Source: Mariniphaga sediminis (lineage in GTDB: Bacteria; Bacteroidota; Bacteroidia; Bacteroidales; Prolixibacteraceae). From it: 64,000 nt of DNA. Position 1 is the first letter of the stretch. The number at the start of each line of letters is the position of its first letter. The position numbers and the translations under genes are program-made. The notes beneath the pieces were generated by a model. The model saw only the letters and a program-made list of their open reading frames with translations. It made no database searches and had not been told where the DNA came from. The stretch spans positions 186,001 to 250,000 of the forward strand of contig NZ_QWET01000004.1 of the NCBI RefSeq assembly GCF_003573545.1, written 5' to 3'. Shown here in pieces: positions 25,200 to 34,147 of the stretch.

Positions 25200-26472
25200 A
25201 GCAACTCTTTTATTAGGCGCCATATCTATTACCGATGTCTATATTAATTCCCACACTTTTCCTCAGGAAAAAAACGAATATTTTGCAGCAAAACAAAAGG
25301 TAACAGATAAACTCAGTGAAAAGGGACGACCGTTTAAAAGTGGCTATTTTGACGAAAAAGAATATGAAGATTTTGCAATCTCAGCAAGTTCATATTCGAA
25401 AATGGCATGCAGGGATATTTTTCTGCATGTTAAACTGGAAGATAAATATATAAAAGACAACATAACGGATACCCAAACAGCAAAACTGGAAAAATGTAAA
25501 TTTGAAGATACCTACCTGGTTTTTCTTCATAGCGCCAATGCTGTTGTGCTTACCTCTGTAGTGCTTGATGACTTTGATTTATCGTACGATGAATACCAAC
25601 AACTTTGCAGGGCCCTGCATACATGTTTCCCGCTTTTGTATAAAGATCTGGTAGTTGAACTTTGCACGGACTACTACCGTGTTATGAAAACGTATTATGC
25701 GGATACAACCAAAGTAACATTGAAAGAAGAATCGTTGCAGGATGCTTCTTTTGAGACACATATAAAATGCCAAACCCTTAATTTTTCCATTTACAACCAC
25801 TTCATTTTTGACAGTGAATTACACTCCAACGATTCAGATATCCACACATTTTTTGCAAACGAGGAGTGCATGGAGAAAATGACAGAATCTTCAGTAAATA
25901 AAACAAAGATTAAATACGGTTACACGCATTCGTTTTATTTGTTTGGCGACTCAATAAAAAGAAACTACTACGAAAAATTATATAAACTGCCCCTCTTTAA
26001 TGTTCTGGCTAACTGGGCCACAATAAGAGCCATTACCAATGAAATAGGAGATTTGTCAGATGCATGTAAAAACTCCTTAAAAGGTAAATTTATCATCTCT
26101 TCGCATAACAAAATGAAAAAATACCTGCTTAAAATTGAGGAGCTGTATGCAGAATTTGATGGATACTCCATAACCAATAACCCGATTAACTATCATCTGA
26201 TCCACCTGTATAAAAAGGCTTTTGGGGAATATGAGCACATGGACAGACTTACCAAAAAAAGGGAGCAGGTTTATAGTTTTATGGCTACCTTATCGAATCA
26301 AAGAATAGAGCATTCCACAAATTTTACCAATGCCATTCTAACCATAATTGCTTGTGTCGCTATTTTCGAAGTAATAGAGCTCAACATTCTGAATGTTACT
26401 ATTCTATCCGTTGGATTGTTAATCGTTTATATGATAAGAAGATTTATTCAGAACAAAAAAATTAAGCTGTAA
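25183..26472 (+). CDS. Unrecognised protein with a C-terminal pair of membrane helices
   Basis: 429 residues; I do not recognise the family. Residues 1-370 look soluble, with mixed beta/helix content and seven or more cysteines. Near the end come a coiled, charged helix (about 350-385) and two hydrophobic segments (about 386-405 and 408-422), then a basic tail KKIKL. This layout, a large soluble domain on a C-terminal membrane hairpin, recalls RMND1/DUF155-type proteins, but I see no sequence proof. It begins 17 bases before the end of the ureohydrolase gene, so the two are translationally coupled. The pair may form one system at the membrane. Confidence 0.75.
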   Translation: MNRINKATLLLGAISITDVYINSHTFPQEKNEYFAAKQKVTDKLSEKGRPFKSGYFDEKEYEDFAISASSYSKMACRDIFLHVKLEDKYIKDNITDTQTAKLEKCKFEDTYLVFLHSANAVVLTSVVLDDFDLSYDEYQQLCRALHTCFPLLYKDLVVELCTDYYRVMKTYYADTTKVTLKEESLQDASFETHIKCQTLNFSIYNHFIFDSELHSNDSDIHTFFANEECMEKMTESSVNKTKIKYGYTHSFYLFGDSIKRNYYEKLYKLPLFNVLANWATIRAITNEIGDLSDACKNSLKGKFIISSHNKMKKYLLKIEELYAEFDGYSITNNPINYHLIHLYKKAFGEYEHMDRLTKKREQVYSFMATLSNQRIEHSTNFTNAILTIIACVAIFEVIELNILNVTILSVGLLIVYMIRRFIQNKKIKL

Positions 26473-26628
26473 CTCCTCTACCGCAGGAATTCTTTCTTCC
26501 GTTAACAAGGTCGTCGGCATGGGAGTGTTTCCAACCGCTTTCCACAGCCAACATAGTCCGGGAAAGGCATGTAACAGAGTGTGACCTCATGCAGGGGCAT
26601 TCTCCGTGGCATAACAAGACGGGGATTT
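26473..26628. other. Scar between the membrane-protein gene and a truncated gene
   Basis: 156 bases without a convincing gene. Read on the minus strand it would continue the truncated gene at 26629, but frames are short and unlike protein. It looks like the decayed or recombined remainder of that gene. Confidence 0.4.
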
Positions 26629-27030
26629 TCACCACACATTAAAAATGTGCGCCAGCGGAGAAATCCGGTGATATTCATAAAACAGTACCGGGATAACCGT
26701 GGCTTCTCCCGATGCATGGGTATCTATCGCAGCATTAATATCCTCAACATTGGGCATCGAACCGGTGGTGGTTATCTGCGACGACCACAAGTCAGTATAT
26801 AATGATTTCCACACTTGCGGAGACAAAATATTATCGTTGGTCACTGTCCCGTTGTAAAGCGAATCGTCCACCAGGTTTAGCCCGTAATCAAACAGGATGC
26901 CCGACGGTACCTGGGAAAGATCGACATCCTCGAAAATGGTATTCATCTGGCTCCTGAAATCAGTGCTTTGAGCCAATACATTTTGAAAAAACAAACAAAA
27001 TATAGTGAAGATAAAAATTACTTTTTTCAT
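26629..27030 (-). pseudogene. N-terminal remnant of a secreted protein (truncated)
   Basis: A 133-residue frame with a signal peptide (about 1-20). The text PSGILFDYGLNLVD and SPQVWKSLYTDLWSS resembles the start of large secreted Bacteroidota proteins that I recall being far longer. It breaks off at an early TGA after HIFNVW, and the following 156 bases show no open continuation. It is therefore probably the surviving N-terminus of a broken gene rather than a complete small protein. It lies just upstream of tandem lipoprotein genes on the same strand, in an accessory stretch. Confidence 0.55.
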
Positions 27031-27071
27031 GATTAATGTTTTTTTTTAACTAAAGTGAATTTAAAATTGTG

Positions 27072-27623
27072 CTAAGGTTCATAATTGATAAATTTGACAT
27101 CGAAACGTCCATCCCGTATTTCAATTTTCTCTCCAGATGAGTTGACTGCATCAAAATAAAATGTGCCGGATATTATTTGATTTATAGTATCAAATCGTGA
27201 TATGTAGATTTTTCCAAAATCATCATAAGTTGTTTGAAAGGAAGCTGTTTGTGACGCATAATTTTTAAAGTGGACAATTCCATTAGAACAATCTTCATCA
27301 GATTCAAAAGAACCTTTCAATGTCGATTCTCCTTTAATAACGGAATCTCTGCAAATTTCCAAAATAATCGTATAACCTTTTCCTACTGCGTCAATGATCC
27401 ATCTTCTATCCTCCCATTGATTATTTGATGCACCAAGTGGGGATCCAAACAGCAATGGTTCTGAATTCCATACCTTTCCATTTACAAGGCAACCAAATGT
27501 ACCTGCCCCTGTTTGGGTAATAGGAGGAAGTTGGGGCTCTTCGTTTTCTTTTTCACAACTGCCTGCAGCAAAAAGAATAAAGATTAGCAGGTTTATTAAC
27601 AGAAATGCGCTTTGTTTTTTCAT
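27072..27623 (-). CDS. DUF6252-like lipoprotein, tandem copy 1
   Basis: A 183-residue lipoprotein: N-terminal hydrophobic stretch ending in AAGSCEKENEEP, with the acylated cysteine in GSC. The mature region opens with LPPITQTGAGTFGCLVNGKVW, the hallmark I recall for DUF6252 family proteins, and continues as a beta-rich domain ending in DGRFDVKF. The function is unknown. It is a clear paralogue of the gene 33 bases upstream (27657-28220): signal peptide, TQTG.TFGCLVNG block and C-terminal DGRFD motif all match, so the pair arose by tandem duplication. Confidence 0.8.
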   Translation of the reverse strand: MKKQSAFLLINLLIFILFAAGSCEKENEEPQLPPITQTGAGTFGCLVNGKVWNSEPLLFGSPLGASNNQWEDRRWIIDAVGKGYTIILEICRDSVIKGESTLKGSFESDEDCSNGIVHFKNYASQTASFQTTYDDFGKIYISRFDTINQIISGTFYFDAVNSSGEKIEIRDGRFDVKFINYEP

Positions 27624-27656
27624 AATTAATGATTTTTATAGTGATTATTAAGATTA

Positions 27657-28220
27657 TTATTGAATCGGATCAATCCGATCAATTTTTATGTCGAACCTGC
27701 CATCCGTAATTTTTACAGTATCATTTGACATGTTTATTGCATCAAAGCTAAAGATCCCTGATACAATTTTATTTACAGTATCAAGTTTGGTAATAGTGAA
27801 TTGTACCGGGAGTCCTTTTTGCCAAGCAAATGAAGTCATTTCATAGTTTTTGGAGAAATAATGAAGCCCAATACCTCTCCCATACACTTCATCGGTTGAA
27901 ATATTTACCTTTCCTACTTTTAAGGAGTCTTCATGAATGCCAAAATAAAAACTACTTTCAGCTCCTTGATTTGCACCAATTTCCCACATTCGGTATCCAA
28001 ATTCCCTAACCAGTTTTGCTGAAACCCTGGGTTGGGTAGGGAACGCAATAACTAATTCCGGTAACCAGATATCTCCATTTACCAAACATCCAAAAGTATC
28101 TTCCCCTGTTTGGGTGACTGGTGGCAGTTGGGGGTCTTCATCTTCTTTTTCGCAACTGCCTGCAGTAAATAGGATAAAAGCAAAAAACATAATAAATGAA
28201 TAAATTCTTTTCTTTTTCAT
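27657..28220 (-). CDS. DUF6252-like lipoprotein, tandem copy 2
   Basis: A 187-residue lipoprotein with lipobox FTAGSC followed by EKEDEDP. The mature domain begins LPPVTQTGEDTFGCLVNGDIW and ends with ITDGRFDIKI. It is a duplicate of the following gene, with differences concentrated in the middle region, so the two copies have diverged for some time. It probably sits on the periplasmic face of the outer membrane. No function can be assigned. Upstream is a 606-base gene-free stretch. Confidence 0.8.
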   Translation of the reverse strand: MKKKRIYSFIMFFAFILFTAGSCEKEDEDPQLPPVTQTGEDTFGCLVNGDIWLPELVIAFPTQPRVSAKLVREFGYRMWEIGANQGAESSFYFGIHEDSLKVGKVNISTDEVYGRGIGLHYFSKNYEMTSFAWQKGLPVQFTITKLDTVNKIVSGIFSFDAINMSNDTVKITDGRFDIKIDRIDPIQ

Positions 28221-28826
28221 GATTAATGGATTCTACTAATAAATTGATCAATTACCTTTCAATGTCAACACTCTTCTTTTTATTTTCAAGTACCTAGTAG
28301 TGAGCAAGTAGCACAGAGTACTTTTTTGTATTCAAGGTAACCGGAAGATACCAGGTGGGAGAGCATTTAGAGCGGGTTGTGTTTGAGGTGCCGGGCAAAT
28401 CAACCTGCTTGCTGTCCGGTCATTTTTAGGGTTTGTTTATCGTTCATGTTTCATTTTTGGTGGTTTCTTTAAGTGGTCTTGTATGGTAGATGGTTAGCGT
28501 TTTCAAAAGGTTGCGCAGGAAATATTTTTTGGGGTTGAGGTCCATCCTGTTTTTGGTTTTATTGTTTTGTGAATTGCGGACTTGTTACTATAAATATATT
28601 CGGAAAAGCTGTAAAAGGTAACCCCCGGAACAAGATGTTATGCAACATAATGTTTGGTTTAAACAGTGTAACAGAAGACGCTTTGAGGTCTTTCAGACAC
28701 TCAAAGGTCAATGGCCAGCAAACGAAACCTCAAAGTGTCCGGAGATACTTTAAGAGTTTACAGCGAATAAAAATACGGGGCACATAGTGTAAATGCGGGC
28801 AGGGAGGTACATAACAAACGTACTCA
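28221..28826. other. Gene-free 606-base stretch with inverted repeats
   Basis: No convincing gene on either strand. AAGTAC/GTACTT arms flank a 24-base loop near 28290-28325. A hairpin at 28681-28706 (CTTTGAG-GTCT with AGAC-A-CTCAAAG) is echoed by a further inverted copy near 28725-28741 (ACCTCAAAGTGTCC). On the minus strand around 28450-28550 a short open segment ends DLNPKKYFLRNLLK..., possibly the decayed tail of a lost gene. The stretch looks like degraded accessory DNA. Confidence 0.45.
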
Positions 28827-29087
28827 TTACCACCTTAAATGCGGGACAATTGCCAAAATCAACACAATAATCAATACCACAAACAACACAAACGCCGCAT
28901 CGTTCCTTATTTTTCTTGAAAGCCAGACAACAACCGGTGTAAATATTCCCAAAAAAATGGCTTCTCTGAATTCCCTCATGCTGATGCTAAAATGGCCGGT
29001 TGAAATCCAGTTTGAAATTTCAGGAAGGAACAAAAACAGTGCGATGGAAGCTACTATTACTTCGCCAAATTGAATAAAACGTTTCAT
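28827..29087 (-). CDS. Small three-helix membrane protein
   Basis: An 86-residue protein with hydrophobic segments at about 8-25, 47-58 and 65-82 and a short basic or polar loop between. I recognise no family. It starts 16 bases after the ruvC stop in the same direction, so it may be the last gene of the TPR-EamA-ruvC operon. Codon use and spacing look genuine. Function unknown. Confidence 0.6.
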   Translation of the reverse strand: MKRFIQFGEVIVASIALFLFLPEISNWISTGHFSISMREFREAIFLGIFTPVVVWLSRKIRNDAAFVLFVVLIIVLILAIVPHLRW

Positions 29088-29103
29088 ATCTTCTAATCTC
29101 CTT

Positions 29104-29658
29104 TTACTTCACCCGTCCCGGATTTTTTTTCACAAAGTCACTCCAGTTTTTGTACTCTTTGTTTTTTTGCGGTTTTCCCTGCTGGATAAAATGGCAAATA
29201 GCCACGGCCACAGCGTCACTGGCATCCAGGCCGTGGTCGAGATCGGCCAAATGATACACCTTCTGCAAAAAATAAGCTACCTGTTGTTTGGAAGCACGTC
29301 CCATTCCGGTAATGGATTGTTTTACCAGCAGCGGGGCATACTCATGGATGGGAACTGAATGGTGGAGGGCTGCCGCCATAATTACGCCCTGCCCGCGTCC
29401 CAATTTCAGCATCGACTGCACATTTTTCCCGTAAAACGGCGCTTCAATGGCCATCACATCCGGGCGGTACTCCTCAATGAGGTGCAGCGCCCTTTCATGC
29501 AAATGCTTCAGGCGCTGGTAGTGGTCGGAATACCTGCCGGGCACCAGGGTTCCCATATTCAGAATGACCGGCTGGTTATTCCGTATTTCAACCAACCCGT
29601 AACCCGTGACGGTTGTTCCGGGGTCAATTCCCAATATTTTCAGTGGTTTTTGGTTCAT
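29104..29658 (-). CDS. ruvC: Crossover junction endodeoxyribonuclease RuvC
   Basis: A 184-residue RNase H-fold resolvase. Catalytic acidic residues are visible: D12 in ILGIDPGTTVTGYG, the glutamate in MAIEAPFYGKN, and the Asp pair in HGLDASDAVAVAICH. It cuts Holliday junctions moved by RuvAB. It overlaps the EamA transporter gene by 4 bases. RuvA and RuvB are not in the window. Confidence 0.95.
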   Translation of the reverse strand: MNQKPLKILGIDPGTTVTGYGLVEIRNNQPVILNMGTLVPGRYSDHYQRLKHLHERALHLIEEYRPDVMAIEAPFYGKNVQSMLKLGRGQGVIMAAALHHSVPIHEYAPLLVKQSITGMGRASKQQVAYFLQKVYHLADLDHGLDASDAVAVAICHFIQQGKPQKNKEYKNWSDFVKKNPGRVK

Positions 29659-30548
29659 GAAAATCTTTGCGCTTTTTTATCCAGTCGCTGCACAAAAATG
29701 CCGGCAACAATAAAAATTAATCCGATAAAGGTAGTGATGAACAGGGTCTCCTTCAAAATAAAACGAATGAAAATGAGCGACAGAAAAGGCGTCAAAAAAA
29801 TAAGATTTCCTGTTTTGGCATTGTTGGTACTATGTTGCAGGGCTTTCATCCAAAAAACATAGGTGATACCCACCTCAAAAATGCCCACATATACGGCAGC
29901 CAGAATCCCGGTGCCTGCTTCTACCCGGAACCCGGAGAACAAAAACATGACACCCGTAAGAAATATCAGTCCGAAGAAAAAACTGAGAAACAGTTTAATG
30001 ACCGCATCCCTTTTGTCGCGAACGTTGAGAATCCAGTAAAGCGACCAGATGACAGAGCTTCCCAGGGCAAGCAGCACCCCATACATGCTGGTATTTTGAA
30101 AACCACTCCACCCGCCCTGCGACGAAATAAATACCACTCCCGTAAAACTGACAAACAGCCCCACGATACTCCATTTCCCGATCTTCTGTCCTAAAAAAGG
30201 AACCGACAGTAAGGTTAAAACAATGGGCCATACCATGTTGAGCGGTTGCGCCAGCTGTGCAGGTAGCAGGGAGTAGGCTTTAAATAAAACGAGGTAGTAA
30301 AACAACGGATTAAACGCGCCAAGAAACAGGGAATAAAATAACTGACCCGCCGACTGCCGGTAGAGAAGTTGCATTTTCCCCTGCATCAGGATGATGCCAA
30401 AAAGAATCACAACAGCAACGGCCGAAGCATAAAAAATAAGTTGTATAAAATCCAGCTCACGCAGTCCGATTTTAAAAGAAGTAGCTACCGTCGACCACAA
30501 AAGCACGGATATTCCGGCAAAAAAATAGGATTTGTTAGTTGAATTCAT
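29655..30548 (-). CDS. EamA/DMT-family transporter
   Basis: A 297-residue inner-membrane protein with ten predicted hydrophobic helices in two EamA halves (about 1-140 and 150-290). The start FFAGISVLLWSTVATSFKIGL and the second-half ASSVIWSLYWILNV are typical of the drug/metabolite transporter superfamily. The substrate cannot be read. It overlaps the TPR gene by 14 bases and ruvC by 4 bases, so it is translated within one compact operon. Confidence 0.88.
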   Translation of the reverse strand: MNSTNKSYFFAGISVLLWSTVATSFKIGLRELDFIQLIFYASAVAVVILFGIILMQGKMQLLYRQSAGQLFYSLFLGAFNPLFYYLVLFKAYSLLPAQLAQPLNMVWPIVLTLLSVPFLGQKIGKWSIVGLFVSFTGVVFISSQGGWSGFQNTSMYGVLLALGSSVIWSLYWILNVRDKRDAVIKLFLSFFFGLIFLTGVMFLFSGFRVEAGTGILAAVYVGIFEVGITYVFWMKALQHSTNNAKTGNLIFLTPFLSLIFIRFILKETLFITTFIGLIFIVAGIFVQRLDKKAQRFS

Positions 30549-32439
30549 TGGGGATTGTATCCTGAATAAAAAACTCCTCTTCGGGGTTGGTTAACACATC
30601 CGGATAAATCTCCCGAAGTTCCCGGAACCTTTCCCGCGACTCTTCCACAAACACACTTCCCGGATAGCGGGTCAGCATTTCCCGGTAGAGCTCTTTGGCC
30701 TTTTCTTTTTCATCCAGATTATAATTATACAATTGGGCCAGCATAAAAAGGGCATCGTCGCCAAGCAGCCCGTAACTAAAATCTTCCGTTATCTGTTGAA
30801 GGTATTCTGCTGCTGTAGAAAAGTTATTGCGGTCTGTTTCAATTTTTGCTTTGCGAAACAGGATATTATCGGTAAGAGAATGGTAAGGGTACATTCCGGC
30901 AATGGAATCGAGTGTGGCCAGTGCCAGCGAATCTTTATTCCGGAAAAACAGCAGGTCGGCACGGGCAAACATTTCCAGGGGAACGGCGGTGGTATCAAGG
31001 TCCATGTTGTTCCCAATAAGCATCGAAAGCTCCATGGCATCGTTGGCAGTAAGCTTGGAAGTACTTGCCTTCAGCACATCCAACTGTGCCTTTGCCCAGC
31101 TAAAGTTGCCCATAAAATATCCCAGCCTGGCTTTTTTCAGTTTCACCTGATCGCCAAGCGCGTTGTTCTTATTGGCGTCTATCACCTGCGAATAAAGCAG
31201 GGTCGCTTCCCAGGGATCGCCGGTATACACATAAACATCGGCCAATTCTGTTTTTAGCATCCCTGATTCTCCGGGCTTGAGAAGGGGAATCTCCAGGCCT
31301 TTTTCCAAAACCAAAATAGCCTTTTCGGTTTGATCCAGATAAAAAGCGAGCAAATGGGCATAATCTTTTATCAGGTCGAGGGTTCCGGCAGAATAGCCCA
31401 GCATTTCGAGTCCGTTTTCAAACTGGTGCGCCAGTTCTTCTCCCTGAGCCCGACCGGAAGAATTTTCGGTGGTGTACCGCAAATAAGAGGTCTGGATTTT
31501 TTGCACATAAGCCGGAATATAGAGAGGCCCTTCCTCTCCCTTCTTCATAACGTAATCGAAAGCGCGTTCTGCATCCGTGTACTTTTTATTGTTGAGCGCC
31601 ATTTGCCCCAACTGAAAAATCCGGGCATCTTCTTCCCCGGTGCGCCGGTCGAGCGCAACAGACTGACGCAAAGCTCCTGAAAATTGTTTTTCCTGTAAAA
31701 AAAACCAGATGAGCAGCCGGTTATAACCTGTTACATTCGGCTCCGCCTGAATCCGTTTTAATACCTGCTTCCGGAAACTATCCCGCAAGCCATCATCTAC
31801 ATCAAGACGCATGGCTGCCGACAGGGAACTCTCTACCCGGCGAAGCTGGTTTTCATCCAGTCGCAGTAAGTTCAGGTATTCTTCCATCATATTCTCGTAA
31901 TCGCGCAAATACATATACACACGCGCCAATTCGTAATTAAACTGTTCCTGCGGAATCTCCTTCCGGCCTTTCAGGTACACTTTTTTTGTCCATTCAAACT
32001 CCTGCCACTGGAAAAAAGCGTTGGCGGCCACCAGCAAACTGCCTTTATTAACCGCAATTATATCAAGTGCCTGAGAATATTTTTCTTCTGCTTCCTCCTC
32101 TTTATTTTGAGCTTTTAATACGTAGCCCCAGTGAACATATAATTCTGCATTGGGTGTTCGTTGTTTTTGCAGTTCTTTCTGAATGAGGTCTTCCACTTCC
32201 TCAAAACGCTGGAGTTGTATCATGGAATTGAGATGTAACCTGAAATAGTAATTGTTGCGCGACAGATTGTAAACCTCCAGCAACAAGGGAGCAGCTTTCT
32301 CATAATCTTTTGCATGATAATAGGACAAAGCCAGTTTGGAAGTCGTCTGAATTTCGTTTTGCCGGTTCTGGGCAAAAACAATGTTTACACTGAAAATCAA
32401 CAGCAGGGATACAACAATATGTTTCATGTCCTGTTTCAT
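30535..32439 (-). CDS. Exported tetratricopeptide-repeat protein
   Basis: A 634-residue protein with an N-terminal signal peptide (about 1-23) and many TPR-like helical pairs: SKLALSYYHAKDYEKAAPLLLEV, LYVHWGYVLKAQNKEEEAEEKYSQA, and later GDDALFMLAQLYNYNLDEKEKAKELYREML near the end. The final repeats resemble outer-membrane assembly TPR lipoproteins, but there is no lipobox. It probably scaffolds envelope protein interactions. It heads the operon with the EamA transporter and ruvC. No precise role can be assigned. Confidence 0.82.
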   Translation of the reverse strand: MKQDMKHIVVSLLLIFSVNIVFAQNRQNEIQTTSKLALSYYHAKDYEKAAPLLLEVYNLSRNNYYFRLHLNSMIQLQRFEEVEDLIQKELQKQRTPNAELYVHWGYVLKAQNKEEEAEEKYSQALDIIAVNKGSLLVAANAFFQWQEFEWTKKVYLKGRKEIPQEQFNYELARVYMYLRDYENMMEEYLNLLRLDENQLRRVESSLSAAMRLDVDDGLRDSFRKQVLKRIQAEPNVTGYNRLLIWFFLQEKQFSGALRQSVALDRRTGEEDARIFQLGQMALNNKKYTDAERAFDYVMKKGEEGPLYIPAYVQKIQTSYLRYTTENSSGRAQGEELAHQFENGLEMLGYSAGTLDLIKDYAHLLAFYLDQTEKAILVLEKGLEIPLLKPGESGMLKTELADVYVYTGDPWEATLLYSQVIDANKNNALGDQVKLKKARLGYFMGNFSWAKAQLDVLKASTSKLTANDAMELSMLIGNNMDLDTTAVPLEMFARADLLFFRNKDSLALATLDSIAGMYPYHSLTDNILFRKAKIETDRNNFSTAAEYLQQITEDFSYGLLGDDALFMLAQLYNYNLDEKEKAKELYREMLTRYPGSVFVEESRERFRELREIYPDVLTNPEEEFFIQDTIPNEFN

Positions 32440-32511
32440 TATGATACAAAAATAACACGTAAATCCGAACTTCAGTTTGATGTATCACTTTTTACTTTGA
32501 ACATTTAGAAT

Positions 32512-32519
32512 TACTTTTG
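32512..32519 (+). promoter_or_regulatory. -7 box of lipA
   Basis: TACTTTTG matches TAnnTTTG, 17 bases before the lipA ATG. A TTTG occurs at 32496-32499, too close for an ideal -33 element, and another at 32476-32479. Confidence 0.5.
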
Positions 32520-32536
32520 CAGCAAAGATTTTTATT

Positions 32537-33400
32537 ATGGCCCACGAGTTGAAAGAAAGGCAACGATTGCCACGATGGATGAAGATGAAAATGCCTAAAG
32601 GCGAGAACTATTCGAAAGTAAAAAATCTGGTTGAAAAGCACGGCTTACACACAATATGCACAAGCGGGAACTGCCCTAACATCGGCGATTGCTGGAGCAG
32701 GGGAACCGCTACGTTTATGATACTGGGAGATATTTGCACACGCCGGTGCAAGTTCTGTGCGGTAAAAAGCGGCAGGCCCCTTGCCCCTGACCTGAAGGAG
32801 CCCGGGAAGGTGGCAGAGTCGGTACGGATAATGGGTGTAAAACACTGTGTTATCACCTCGGTGGATCGCGACGACCTTGATGATCAGGGCGCCGAAATCT
32901 GGGCGCGCACCATTACAGAAGTAAAAAGGGTAAATCCGCAAACCCAGATTGAAGTGCTCATCCCCGATTTCAGGGGAAAAGGAGAATTGATTCAGCAAGT
33001 AATTGATGCAGGGCCGGATGTGGTTTCGCACAACCTGGAAACCGTGGAACGATTGACACCCTTTGTACGGTTTGCGTCAAAATACCGGCGCAGCCTGGAA
33101 GTGGTAAAATACATTGCCGACCATTACACAATTGCCAAATCGGGAATTATGCTTGGCCTGGGCGAAACACGCGACGAGGTGTTACAAACCATGGATGACC
33201 TGCGCGAAGCAGGCTGCAAGGTGATGACCATCGGCCAGTACCTGGCGCCTACCTCCACCCACATGCCGGTGGAAGAATACATTGAGCCCGCACAGTTTGC
33301 CGAATACCGCAAAATCGGACTTGAAAAAGGATTTTCGTTTGTGGAAAGCTCGCCGCTGGTCCGTAGTTCGTACCGGGCCGAAGAGCATGTAAAAGCCTAA
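32537..33400 (+). CDS. lipA: Lipoyl synthase
   Basis: A 287-residue radical SAM enzyme. Both iron-sulfur sites are visible: the auxiliary cluster cysteines C41, C46 and C52, and the radical SAM motif C67-x3-C71-x2-C74 (CTRRCKFC). The C-terminal RSSY segment (SPLVRSSYRA) that ligates the auxiliary cluster is also present. It inserts sulfur at C6 and C8 of the octanoyl group on E2 and GcvH proteins. lipB, which attaches the octanoyl group, follows after 60 bases, so the two consecutive steps are encoded together. Confidence 0.96.
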   Translation: MAHELKERQRLPRWMKMKMPKGENYSKVKNLVEKHGLHTICTSGNCPNIGDCWSRGTATFMILGDICTRRCKFCAVKSGRPLAPDLKEPGKVAESVRIMGVKHCVITSVDRDDLDDQGAEIWARTITEVKRVNPQTQIEVLIPDFRGKGELIQQVIDAGPDVVSHNLETVERLTPFVRFASKYRRSLEVVKYIADHYTIAKSGIMLGLGETRDEVLQTMDDLREAGCKVMTIGQYLAPTSTHMPVEEYIEPAQFAEYRKIGLEKGFSFVESSPLVRSSYRAEEHVKA

Positions 33401-33460
33401 GGGTGACGCGAATTTCCGTTCGTATATTTATGACTGAATTTTTATAAAATTTCCATACAG

Positions 33461-34126
33461 GTGGCAACATTTAATTACAACGACATTGGTCTGAAAGACT
33501 ACAAAGAGGCCTGGGACCTTCAGGAACAACTGCTGGCAGAAGTAGTGGCCGACAAAAGAGAAACAAAAAAACCATCATCCCAAAATCACTTTTTACTGGT
33601 AGAACACCCGCATGTTTACACGCTGGGAAAAAGTGGCGACGAAAAAAATCTGCTGGCTCACGAAGACTTCCTGAAAAAAATTGAAGCCACCTTTTATAAA
33701 ATAAATCGTGGGGGCGACATCACCTACCACGGGCCCGGACAAATTGTAGGGTACCCGATTATCGATCTGGAATTTTATAAAATCGGGGTACGCCAATTCA
33801 TTGAAAAAATGGAAGACGCCATTATTGCCACCATTGCCGAATATGGTTTGAAAGGCGGTCGAAAAGAAGGCGCAACAGGTGTTTGGCTCGATTACGACCA
33901 CCCGTCAAGAGCCCGGAAAATTTGTGCCATTGGCGTGCGTGTGAGCCGCTATGTCACCATGCATGGCTTTGCCCTGAATGTAAATACAGACATGCGCTAT
34001 TTCAGCTATATCAATCCCTGCGGACTGACTTTCGGCGTCACTTCCATTCAGCAGGAACTGGGCAAAGAGATTCAGATGGAGGAGGTAAAAACCATCCTGA
34101 AGAAAAAATTTAATGCATTATATTAA
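33461..34126 (+). CDS. lipB: Lipoyl(octanoyl) transferase
   Basis: A 221-residue protein. The first codon here is GTG at 33461; no upstream ATG gives a better N-terminus. The family signature RGGDITYHGPGQ is at 83-94, and the catalytic cysteine lies near 186 in INPCGLTFGVTS, with the conserved lysine in the RKICAIG segment. It moves octanoate from acyl carrier protein to the lipoyl domain lysine. It lies 60 bases after lipA and 21 bases before the EEP-family gene, so it is probably part of one transcript. Confidence 0.94.
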   Translation: MATFNYNDIGLKDYKEAWDLQEQLLAEVVADKRETKKPSSQNHFLLVEHPHVYTLGKSGDEKNLLAHEDFLKKIEATFYKINRGGDITYHGPGQIVGYPIIDLEFYKIGVRQFIEKMEDAIIATIAEYGLKGGRKEGATGVWLDYDHPSRARKICAIGVRVSRYVTMHGFALNVNTDMRYFSYINPCGLTFGVTSIQQELGKEIQMEEVKTILKKKFNALY

Positions 34127-34147
34127 TTAAAAAAACGGGAGTCTAAT

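Noticed and set aside
28569-28787. 72-codon plus-strand frame in the gene-free stretch
   Set aside because: It overlaps the inverted repeats and has no recognisable motif or promoter.
30733-31257. 174-codon frame antisense to the TPR gene
   Set aside because: The TPR repeats and signal peptide on the other strand are convincing; the antisense product has no family features.
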